Shown: piece after piece, positions 13,323 through 24,025 of the stretch | How the letters are laid out: each line of letters starts with the position of its first letter | Numbering within the stretch: position 1 is the stretch's first letter | Assembly: GCA_024516035.1 (NCBI GenBank) | Contig: CM044958.1 | Span: forward strand, 21,253,568 to 21,317,567 | Length of the DNA: 64,000 bases | Direction of reading: 5' to 3' | DNA from: Bactericera cockerelli | Taxonomy: Eukaryota; Arthropoda; Insecta; Hemiptera; Triozidae | Notes under the pieces: model-generated | The model's input: the letters and a program-made list of their open reading frames with translations, nothing else | Database searches by the model: none | Told to the model about the DNA's origin: nothing | Translations under genes and position numbers: made by a program

Positions 13323-14361
13323 GTTACAACTTATGTTGTGAATGTTGATTAATAATAAAAAGCCTATTAATGTTGACTAATCGGAAAAAAGCTGTTTTGT
13401 AACGGTGACGTCATATTTACCCAGTTGGATTTTTCAGTCTACACGTTCTTATGGAACTTATTTTTCTACCAAGTTTTTCATAGTGTTCTCGGCTCCGGAA
13501 CTTTGCCGGACACTGTCAGATTCCTTGGAGCTAGGCTAAGATTTGGATCAAAATGGCTCATCGCGATAAAAGCTGCAATTTTTGTCTAATCAAACTGAAA
13601 TTTTCAGGATATCTTCCTTACATATTTAGCAATGAATATGTAAAAAAACTAGGCAAAGATTTTGGTCAAAGTTTCTTATAGCGATGGTAAGGAACAATTT
13701 TAGATTTTACCAAGGTCAAAATTCCATATAAGTACATAATACATTTAAAATTGTATGGTGAACAAAATTATTTGTGCTTTTTTAACGCTTAAAGAGCTTT
13801 TTTCTAAAATTATGAAATCGTGTGAAAAGTAAACTAGAGATCCATTTGCTAGCTAGTATGACATGTTTTTATGTAAAAACAATGTGTACGCCAAAGTCTA
13901 CGATGATAGTTCAAGGCCTGAGGAAACCTCACTTCAAAAGATCTGCATTCCACCTCGAGAGAATACAACTCGCGATAAAGTTTAATCAACCTGAAGACGG
14001 TGATCTTCAAGACCTGCAATATTTGATTAGGAAAACGAGATTCAGATAAAACAGAAAACTTCTTAAAGCCACCTAGCATTATAGCATTTTGTGAACGTTG
14101 TAATAAAGATACCTTACAATGCAGGCATATTCTAGTAACGAACAAACCAGAAAGAAATTTAGAAGAATACAATTGAACACGGTAAGGTCGGATCAAGGAT
14201 GACAACCGAAACTTTGATTTGTTCGACTTGTCTGAAAGGTTGTGAATCAACACAGTAAGTAAAGTCCCTGTATCTGAAGAAGGACATTTAGACAATATAC
14301 TCATATTTATACGATCTATCAAAAACAAAAAAAATATAATATATATATATATATATTATAT

Positions 14362-14737
14362 ATATTTTTTAACAAGAACTGACGGGATGTATTCCCATTT
14401 TTTACAATATTAAAATACAAACATCATTACAATATTAAAATACAAACAAAAATCATATGCACAGTTCATTTTGACAACAAAAAAATATATCAACTTTGTC
14501 AGCTATATTGTTCCCTAGTTTTTGCATTCGCTGGAGTGGGGAGAATTCGCCTATGTTTATTCTATTCCTACGAAGTTTGAAAGTATTTTTATTCCTGGAG
14601 TTAAATTGTTTTACACGAAAATCGAGTTGATCAAGTAAGTCTGGAGTATCTATTTCATTATGAATGATCTTGTGTAGGAATGTTAGGTCAAGCATATTTC
14701 TTCGATGTTCAAGTGATTTTATATCTTGGGATTTCAT
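14362..14737 (-). pseudogene. LINE 3' fragment, intergenic
   Basis: Minus-strand frame contains LEHRRNMLDLTFLHKIIH and FSPLQRMQKLGN, the conserved C-terminal block of CR1/Jockey-type reverse transcriptase proteins. It ends in the same TTTTTTAACAAGAA sequence as the copy at 11519-12144, so both probably belong to one family. Confidence 0.7.
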
Positions 14738-15209
14738 GTAAATATATAAATATTTTTCCGCATGTCGACAATTGCTCAGTGAAAGTCAAGGTGAAACATG
14801 ATCGAGGGCGCTCGTTTGAATACCACTGCATCAGCTTTTGTGTTTGGTTACTATGACGACTGTAACTATGTTTGATAACGTAAACATATGCCTTTAATAA
14901 CTAAAATAAAATTAAATTCCTTTCAATTTTACCTCTCTAAAGAAAAATTTCCAAACCCCTTTTAACTCTTGTCAAATTGAAGTTTACTTCCGTGAACATA
15001 CATTATACATCTATAGTTTATTTTAATCTTTTTCACATATTCGATTTTTCTCCAAAAATGTATGATATATTTCATAACCTGAACATAAATATTTTCATTT
15101 TAAACACATAATTTTTCGCCATTTTAACAGTTTTATATATAAATTTACTTCACTGTTTTCTTAACTCAGTGCCTTTTTGAAGTAAAAAATCTATTTATTA
15201 GCCTCGATA

Positions 15210-18200
15210 ATGCGACGGTTTCCTCACAGTATCGACAAAGACATCCTCGCAGTGTACCAGCGGCCCTCCTGGCTGCCTCCCTCGGACGATGAATATGGAG
15301 AAGACTCGGAGGAGAGTGAAGAGGTAGAGGAGGAGGTGGGGGAGGAGGGGGAAGAAGAAGATGGGTCGGAGGTAGTTGAGGAAGAGGAGGAGGAGGAAGA
15401 ATGCGTGGAGGAGGAAGAAGATACAACAACATGCTTCGAAGAGAAAGACGAAATGGTTTGTGTAACACGAAAAAAAGAAGACAAAGAAACGGAAGTATCA
15501 GGAAAATTGGCGAAAAAAGGTGGAGAGAAAAGTCAAGGTAAACAAAAACAGTCGAAATCTAAAGAAGACCAGAAGTCCGCCAGTGGAGACGCACTGGAAC
15601 GTGACAAAATGGATATGAAAATAATCAGGAAAAAGAAAAATCTCTCGGACGAGGAAAGTGACGAGGAAGCAGAATATATGGCGGCTCTGAGGGAGAAGCG
15701 GCTGGGGGATTCAGAGGAGGATGAGGAGGTGGAGGAGGAGGAGTATCTGTGGGAAGTGGATGAGAAAGTTCGTGCAGGAAAAAGACTGACTCTGAAGCCA
15801 CGGGAATACGACCCGTATGACGAGGACAGCGATGAGATGATTGATGCTGAGGATGACGAGTGGATGGAGGGTCTGATTCCTACGCTGGCAGATCTATCCA
15901 TCAGGAACATGGCGAGAAATTTTGAAATATATCAAGGTACCAATATTTTATTTTGTTTTCATCTTTTAGATTAGAGACTGGCTGTGAAAACAATACTCTG
16001 TTTATCCTGAAGAATGAGACAGACTTCCTTTCCACTCAGAGTGAATAGTGAAAGGAATACCATTTGCGAAACTAATTTGGTATAGGTATTTTGAACTAGA
16101 CTGAAACTATTTTGCTCTGTACAGTAGAAATCGTTTATAACGACACCGTTTATAACGAACAATCGGCTATAGCAAACAAAATCTCCGGTCCCTTGGAGAC
16201 TTATGGAAAATTAACATTGGTATCGTTTATGACAAACATCGGCTATTAGGAACAATATCGGCTTTAGCGAACAAATTCTCAAGTCCCGTGGCTACTTTCT
16301 ATCGGTTATAACGTACAAAATTCATTTTGATGCTCTGTGAGTAAAACAGAAAACATGTTTAGTTATGCAGATTTTTGTCAAGGAGTAGATGAGTGACCTG
16401 TCTAATATAGATCATTTTTTTAGGAACTTTAAAGTTAGTATTGTTTCGGATTTTGAATTAGTGGATTATGAATGTACCTACATTCATACATAATTGTACA
16501 TTTTTCATGTCTTACGAAGTTCCCTTATAACGTACATTGTTCTCTATAAGCGATACATATCGGATATAGTGAACTTGTTCCTTATAATCGATATATCGGT
16601 TATAGTGAAAATCGGCTATAAGGAACAAATCTGTCCGGTCCCTTGAAGTTCGTTATAAACGATTTCTACTGTATTTCTTATAAAAATTCAATGTTGCCAA
16701 AGATTCAAAATCTTTTATCCAAGGTATTTTTTATTATTATATATTTTTTTTTAAATCTCAATGAATACAAGTTGTAAAAAGGGGTCAACATCGGCTGGCC
16801 CCCCTTCGGCCCATATTTAATAATCAAATCACTTCCTCCTCCAATTGTTCCTAGGCAATATATACACTATTTTCATTTACCTCTGTAACCTCCATTTTTT
16901 GCAGATACAGATTTAAAATCTCTGATGACTCTCGAAGACTGGAACTTCTTGATAGAGGATGAAGTCCCTCTAGATGTCCCTCTGATATTGAGTGTACCCA
17001 TGATACCAGAGTCCTATTATTGGGAAAAGGCTTGTAGACATAAATACCAGGTGATTTGTCAAAGGATTTACATTAAAATAAAAATACACTGCCAATTATG
17101 GACACAAATTTTCATATCTTTTTGAAACCATTAGCTTTAACAGGAGAGGTTTACCAGCTTTACCATAAAAAAACTCCTTTTTCGAGTAAAATTTGTGCTA
17201 AAATAATACACTGAGTCTTCTTTTTACACACGCTCAAGTAAGAGTAGTTAGTAAGAGTGAAAACCTATGGGTTCTAAGATTTTACTTTTCATATTTTAAT
17301 TTTTATTTCCAGCGATAGTAAATTGATAGATTGTAACCACAATTATTCTCTACTTCAGTAACTTGGTTTTATAATTTACTTTCTTCGTTACAGAAAGAAA
17401 CTTGTTATGATCATGGTAACTCGTGGAAGCGAATGTTCTTGGAACTTACTTGTCAACAATACATAGAGAATTTGGTTCCTTCCAAAGCTGTGCGCAGGGA
17501 AATCAGCAATCTTACGGAACTATTAGGTAAGTTTTATTTTATTACTATTTTTTTAAGAAATTAACCGATATAAACCATGTTTACTTTCTTTTAACACGTT
17601 TTTCATCCGAGTTTAAAATAAAATCTCAGATGAAAAACGTGATCATAATGTAATCTTTTTCAATTTGATTCACATGTAGAAATAAAGAGTTGAGCGTAAC
17701 AACGGTTGGTAGTTCCATTATACCAACCGTGTAAACGCATTTCATGATTTCTATTTATTTTCTACCTTCATGATTTTGTCAAACATTCCTATCAAGGAAA
17801 ACTGATCTTTAGTCGGGATATTTAGTGTCCAATCATTTTGCCTTCAGCTTTCAATAATATTTTGAGTTTCATCTATTCTGCAGAGCCTTATGTATTAAAA
17901 CTGGTAATTGACGAAATGGCAGTAGAACAAATTCAACAAGAAGACGGAACAATAAAATGGACCCATGTAGATTTAGGAATCATCATACCTCAATTAACTA
18001 AACTTCAGGTGAGAAAGAGCGTTTGATTATGGTAGAGTAGAGAAGTGCAACTTTTCATATTTTTCATATTCTTAATAATATTTTAGTATTATTAATATGG
18101 TTGGTATAAAATATTGAAATGAGGGGTGTTTCACCAGGACTCAAATTATCTGACCTGGTTGTAGGGTTTTCAGTGAAACTCTACAGTTAACACTGCGACC

Positions 18201-21200
18201 TAATTAGATCTATTGTGATCAGTTGATTCTATTAGGTTTAATATCCTGAATTGAGATGGTCAGGACGGGGGTTTTACCCACCATTCGCTTGGAATCGTAC
18301 CAGCTACACACATCAACCTCACCCAGCCTGGGTTGGGTCGGAAATGCCAGCCTCACGTGTTCGGAGGGAACAGAATTTTGTAACAGAAATTTTTACACGC
18401 AACCGGGAATCGAACTCAGGATCCCTGAACTCAGGATCCCTGGCTTCACCAGGACATAGTTTCTCAAGAAAGCCTTGAAGCCACTGGGTTGGAAATATCA
18501 ACAAAAAAAATCGATTTTATGTTCTAAAAGTTTGTAACGATATCTTATACAAATGTGATCTATAAAATTTATTTTTTTATATTTCAGAGGTTTTAATTCA
18601 TATAATAAACACTTATTTATCATGTTTTATGACTTTTTCAGGAGATTCATGTAACCTACGGAGCCAAAAATTGTGGTCTAGAATTTGAATGGTACAAGTT
18701 TGATGTGAGTGAAGAAGATATCAGACTTCTGGGCGAAAGTATTACAGACCTTACCGAATTGAGGATATTTAAGTAAGTGAAGAAGCTATCTAATTAATTG
18801 GCCAAACAAAAGTCAGATTTTCGTTTAGCCCGACGAATTTCCGGATAGATATTTTCCAGACTGTATAACCCATTGTGTTGAATATAATCTCTTCTGTAAT
18901 ATCATTTTTCTTTTATATGTTTGAATTTCCATGTTATCATATGAGATTATAGTATTTGTAAGACAACAACAAAACATACGAACAGAGCCTGAATCAGATA
19001 TTCTGCCTAAAGCAGTTTTTGTAGGAAAGTCACACTAAGCAGTATAAATCAGATGTTATAATTATTTCCTAACAGACTGCATAGGTGCATAGTAACTGAT
19101 CCGATGTGTATTTCCCTGTGGAGTAAACTAGGCTACTTGATGTCGTTGAGAGAATTGTACTTCGTGCATTGCTGTCTTGGTGACGAAACCGCGAGCGCTC
19201 TGGCCTCCTTGATCATAAAGCTGCCCAATGTGAACATTCTAGATTTGAAGAATAATGAGATTGGTAAGTTTTGAGGAAATCGAAGTTAAAAATGGGTAGC
19301 ATAGTACGTTAAATATACTGTTGGGGTGTTGCAAAAGTTAGCTATCTTTTTTGTGTCCATTTTTGAATAGACCTATCAGAGAGCTCGTAACATAAAGTAA
19401 ACAAGATTTCCCAGTGTGAAACTGCCTCTTCATGGAAAACTCGATTAGCTCTATGCAATAGACTACTCGGTCGATCATTAGGCTCCTAGATAACACTCCG
19501 AGTAAGCCCTTGTCTTTGCTCTCGAGGAATATCTCGTAAGATCGATGAATTTAAGCAACATCCAGGATGTTGAAGACTCTGTGGGTTACCCCCAGGTTGA
19601 ACTTGTGAACTTTTGTAAAGTATAGGTTTGTAAGTTTCTTGCGAATGGAGGGTGAAACCCCAATCTTAAATGACCTTTATGTCAAATAGAGTTAAGCACA
19701 AAAAAGTTCACTATCCATACATTCAATTTACCAGAGTATTGTGAGACAAATAGAAAAAAACTGCGTTACAGAAGAAGAAAATCTGATTGAAATCTACCTT
19801 TTAGATATTTTTTTTTTTTTCAAATGCATTGTCGGTCGAGTGGTCATAAGATATTGTTAATTAATTACTTTTTTAAATTTCATTTCAGGCATACGTGGAG
19901 CCAAGGCATTAGCTAGAGCATTAGGCGTCTCTTGTGTCCTCGACCATTTGAATCTCAGCCTGAACGCAATACAAGACGAGGGTGGACAGTCAATAGCGAC
20001 GGCTCTGGAATCCAATGTATATCTGACTCAGTTGCACTTGGGTGGCTGTTCGCTTGGACCGGTCACTTTTATGACGTTTGCAAAGTGTTTGGAAGTCAAC
20101 TCAACTTTGCTGGAGTTAAACTTGTCAAATAATGAAGTATCGGAGGTATATTATGATTTATTTCATTTATTTGTACTAGGGAGGAGACTTTGTTTCTAAA
20201 ATTTAAGTGGCAGAGAACGCCTGAGGCACTAACTTCGATCCTGATTTACAAACCATAAAATTATTGTTTTATTGTAAATATAATCCCCCCAAAAAACTAA
20301 CTTTGAAAAAGGGCCAAGTTCCAGAGCTCCTATACAATAAGTTTTAGTCTATGAAGTTAGTGTTTTCTTGTTTGAGGCCAAGTTACTTTGGTACTATCCT
20401 CATTTTGTATGTATTTAACTGCCAACTTTACTCTCCTCTAACTTGGCCAGTTTTGCTCCTTGTGGTGGTTAAATTGGCATTTAGATACATTTGGCCGTAA
20501 TATTGGATATTACGCAACGTCCAGTGAGGATACACCTTGGATGGGTGACCATTCAAATTCGAACCCTCGTGATGCTGGCTATTCCCAGCGCCACTCAGGG
20601 TAGGTGAAGTTAATTTGAGTTGCTGGTTTGTGAGTTTCCAGCGAATGGAGGGTAATACGTCGTGATATGACCATCCAGTTGAAAGCGATTAAAGGAGGTA
20701 CAATCTTTCACATTATGTAAAAGTAGATCTTCCAGGGGATTTTCAATGACAAAATGTAAAAGAAATAAACTTCCTTCGTTCCATTACTGTTATTCACAGG
20801 ACGCTTTTGAAACCCTTATGCTAAGCTTGGAGCATAATAAAGTTATCCAAGATCTGGATGTCAGGATGACAGGTGTTGATGCTGAATCACTCACCTTGCT
20901 ACGCAAACGCTTGGATAAAAACAAGGGAATGAATCCTCACGATACGCGAATTATTAATCCTAGGTTTATAGGTAAGTTGAATAACTACCTACTTGAACTA
21001 AAGATATTTTTCGGTTCCAAGTACGGTCTGCTCCTAAGAAAGGTGGGTTTTTAGTGGGGTGAAATCCCTCACCACAGGTAAGGATGGATCTGGGCTTGGA
21101 GGAATAGGCCACGGAGAACTCATAACGTACGTATATCTTATGGGTAATCAACCTGTTACATAAAATCCGCCATTTTCCATAGCTGGAACCTGGAACACAA

Positions 21201-21579
21201 AGAAATCCCAACAATAACAATTTCATTATCATTATTACAACTTCTTTTTCTTTAGTTTTTCCTTCTTTTAAAGATAATAACATTGTAGCCACATTGCCTA
21301 TCTGTTATCAGTTTGTTTATCGTGACAGGTTTGACGAGTTCTTCATGGCTTATTCCTTCAAGGGTCTGGATGTCTCAAAGATTTTTTCCTGCCTTCCAAA
21401 TGCAAATAGAATAATGATCATAGGGATTCTTGGAACAGGGAATATCTTATTTATAAATGACTACAAGTTTTACTACAGAACTGTGGATTCACTATCAATT
21501 TATTCTGCTTCCAGATGAAGCATGCAGGCGTTTCTCAAACGATAAGGACATTGAGGACCACATTGCAGATATGAGTTGA
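15210..21579 (+). CDS. TCTE1: TCTE1/DRC5-like leucine-rich-repeat axonemal protein
   Basis: Probable homologue of TCTE1 (DRC5), a subunit of the nexin-dynein regulatory complex of motile cilia and sperm flagella. Exons: 15210-15936, 16905-17050, 17394-17526, 17884-18008, 18642-18772, 19076-19263, 19889-20145, 20800-20971, 21515-21579; phases agree and give 647 residues. The ATG is the first after an in-frame TAA at 15183-15185. Exon 1 (residues 1-242) is very acidic, with Glu runs near residues 35-70 and 165-180, and low complexity. Exon 3 has the family block WKRMFLEL..QQYIENLVP. Exons 5-8 carry the block NCGLEFEW followed by leucine-rich repeats such as LRELYF, NILDLKNNEI, LDHLNLSLNAIQDEGGQ and LLELNLSNNEVSE. 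Known TCTE1 proteins are about 500 residues and, as I recall, lack this acidic head, so the length is odd. For exon 4 an in-frame acceptor 36 bases upstream (after 17847) is also possible. Confidence 0.85.
16122..16671. mobile_element. pogo/Tigger-like non-autonomous DNA transposon
   Basis: Ends are inverted repeats of about 22 bases (CAGTAGAAATCGTTTATAACG at 16122 and its complement ending 16671), flanked by TA on both sides (16120-16121 and 16672-16673). TA target duplication with CAGT termini is the pogo/Tigger signature. The 550-bp interior has no transposase frame and repeats motifs such as TATAACG and ATCGGCTATA. It sits in intron 1 of TCTE1. Confidence 0.8.
18130..18470 (-). mobile_element. 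tRNA-headed SINE, family 5
   Basis: Reverse copy in a TCTE1 intron with the shared central body and the longer 3' end containing CCTAATTAGATCTATTGTGA. Confidence 0.7.
20490..20700 (+). mobile_element. 5S-headed SINE, truncated head
   Basis: Carries the late 5S part (CTTGGATGGGTGACC) and the central body (CACTCAGGGTAGGTGAAGTT, GCGAATGGAGGGTAATAC). In a TCTE1 intron. Confidence 0.6.
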
Positions 21580-21914
21580 GCAAACATATCCTGTATTATG
21601 TAATGAAGCGAACATCTTCTGTATGTTTTTCGTGACCTTTCGTATGATTCATAGAACCAAAAAGTGTTCTGTACTGACGAGTTCGATCTGTATTGACTGG
21701 TAATCAATTGATTTTAATAACCAAGTAGCTACGTGTTGTGATGAAAATGATAATTATTTTATAAGATTCTTTGAAATTTTTGGAAGCTTTCTCACTGATT
21801 TCAACCCTTCAGTAATTGACGGATTCATTTCACGTACCTCTACCTTGTATTACCACTACAAGTATTTAAATCAGCCACCTATATCTAATTGTCTATGTAA
21901 TAATAACATGTATT

Positions 21915-22500
21915 GTTAACTGAACGGAGTGAGGTTCTGTTTTAACTTGGATACTGGAGGATTTGGCTTTCGTTTGTCTGTCTGATAACTCTCGACTCGA
22001 TTCTTGAAAATTGTTGAAATTTAGTACACCTACATGTTCACTGGGGGGTCCTAGAATTTTACCTATTGTTTTTGGGCCTCTCGGGGCCGTTTTGGTGACA
22101 ATCAAAATGATTTTTTTTTTAAATTTTATTTAATAAAGCAATAATGCTCTTGAAATTTTTTATAGTCGTAAAAAATAATATTTAATTCTTCCAACCTCTG
22201 AAAAATTGGAAGAAATATTTTATTTGTAAGATGTTCGTTATGTTGTTTTGTTAAAAATAAAGTTGGTTATTTTATACTCACTAAAAATATTTAATTTTAG
22301 TAGTGAAATTTTATGATCGTGAAAACTAAGGGGGTTCGCACTGTGGTGAAATATTGAAAAAAGGGCCCCAAAAGTGGGCCGGTAGATATTTATTAATTAA
22401 AACCCATCGAGTGGATTATTGAATGAAAGGTCTTGATATGACTTTATAATGCATTAAGAGAATTCTTGTGAGGTTTACAGTTCACAGAACTACTAGTAAT
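21915..22500 (+). repeat. Unclassified dispersed repeat, copy 1
   Basis: Shares over about 500 bases the order GTGAGGTTCTGTTTTA, CTTTCGTTTGTCTGTCTG, CCATCGAGTGG and GAACTACT with the copy at 48545. No coding frame; ends not defined. Confidence 0.6.
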
Positions 22501-23296
22501 AATAGCGCCTTATTTATGCTCCCTGATTAGCACTAAGGGTAACTTCACTAGTTATAGAATCAAGCTGAATAAGTCTTGATTTTTGCATATTGTTTAAAAA
22601 GGAAATTTGAAAAACTAGCTCACCCTTCTGAGTCCAATATTCATTTCGAGCTTGGAATTACTTTCGTTTTTATTTAACATAAACGAGTATATATGTTTAG
22701 TTTTCTATAGTAAACAGTCCCTCCCCCCGTGGTGATAAGAAATTGATAAAAGTGTATTGTGTGTTAACATGCATTGTGACAGTTAGATAGATGAGTAGGT
22801 ATATCACTAAGTCATATCTGGTAATGAAACTAGGATAACTCAATAAGTATTATGTATGTACAATTGTACATGAATAAGTAAATAAGCAACATGCATGTAC
22901 AAAGTGAACAAATGAATGTCATGTTACGAATGGAAGAGTGTAAACAATAAATGTAAATATAATTTTGTTCTAAGTGGTATATTATTCAAGTAGGTATTAC
23001 AGTGAAAATATTTCGTACGAGGTGTAAATAAAACTAATAATTGTTTATTATTTTACGTAACTTGGTGGTATTAGTATTATTTGAATGTGATTATTTTTTA
23101 TTTATTTTAAAACGACTGTGTTTTTATACTATTTTTTTTGTAAATGTACTAATTGGCATCAGTGATTATTATTTTTTTTTTTAATTGACTGGTATTCACA
23201 TTTTTTTAATTTCTATTACCTGAAAGATATAGAAAGTATTGTTTCCGGTGCCTTTTTTCGAAAAAAAAAAAAAAAAAAATGATTACCTATATTTAT

Positions 23297-23365
23297 TGTG
23301 TGTGTGCGTGTTCGTGTGTGTGTGTATGTCTTTGTGTGTGTACGTGCGTGTGTGTTTGTGTGTAT
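23297..23365. repeat. (GT)n-rich tract
   Basis: Imperfect GT repeat immediately left of the mini-Helitron start. Confidence 0.85.
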
Positions 23366-23603
23366 CTCTGTATAAAACAGAAAAAAGGACTACCTACCTA
23401 TGTTTGTTTGTTTGTCCGGAGTTGTTTAGCCAAAACGGTAAGATATAGCGAAAAATGTCTCAGAATTGACCCCCCCCAAAACCATTATCGCTTTGTCCAG
23501 AAAAATTATAAAAAGTTCAAAAAGGCATTGCTGTCCAGCAGTACGGCCATGCCTTAGTAAATTTGAAATTTAGTCCCGTTGCAAAGCACGGGCAAACGGC
23601 TAG
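23365..23603 (+). mobile_element. Mini-Helitron
   Basis: Begins TCTCTGTATAAAAC after A and ends with hairpin CCCGT..ACGGG followed by CTAG before T. Structure as in the copy at 46198-46444, sequence diverged. Confidence 0.5.
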
Positions 23604-24025
23604 TGTATGTATATATTGTATGTGTGTGTATGCATAAAATATCTCAAGAACGGTAAGTCGTAGAGCGATGAAATTTGGTATGTAGCTCAACAATTCTTTT
23701 CATGCAACAATTTCATGAAAATCGGCCATTTTGTTTTTTGGTTATATCTCGAGAAAGTTTTTTGGTTATATCTCAAGTTGTATGTATAACAGTTATCGAA
23801 AAAAATATTAGAATAAAATCCTCTTTTTTGATGACTCTAACCCAAGGCCGTATCTAGGATTTTCTTAGTTACATTACTTGTTCAATTATTTCACAGATCA
23901 AAGCTCTATAATTTGATTCAATAGCCAGTTAACCAAGACAATTTCCAATCACTTCCTGACTTTATTCTTGAAATAAATTTTGATTTTGAGTTTCTGAATA
24001 CAAACCCAGAACGACAGTTTTTAGA

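Larger units (their letters stand above)
12612..15209. other. MCM8 3' UTR and MCM8-TCTE1 intergenic region
   Basis: After the MCM8 3' UTR this stretch holds AT-rich sequence, an (AT)n tract at about 14336-14357 and a LINE 3'-end relic on the minus strand (14362-14737). A short open frame around 13822-14049 matches nothing I recognise and lacks convincing gene signals. No promoter motif could be assigned to the downstream gene. Confidence 0.5.
21580..24025. other. TCTE1 3' flank and TCTE1-ENOSF1 intergenic region
   Basis: No gene seen. The stretch holds a dispersed repeat at about 21915-22500, AT-rich DNA, a poly(A) run at 23263-23279, a (GT)n-rich tract and a mini-Helitron (23365-23603). Several AATAAA hexamers occur (for example 22132-22137) but lie in repeat DNA, so the TCTE1 poly(A) site is unassigned. 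Confidence 0.5.

Noticed and set aside
13822..14328. Open frames of 75 (+) and 159 (-) codons between MCM8 and TCTE1
   Set aside because: No recognisable family, biased composition or flanking splice signals; kept only as an unexplained stretch.
15166..15484. Minus-strand Pro/Leu- and Ser-rich open frames
   Set aside because: Antisense shadows of the Glu-rich TCTE1 exon 1.
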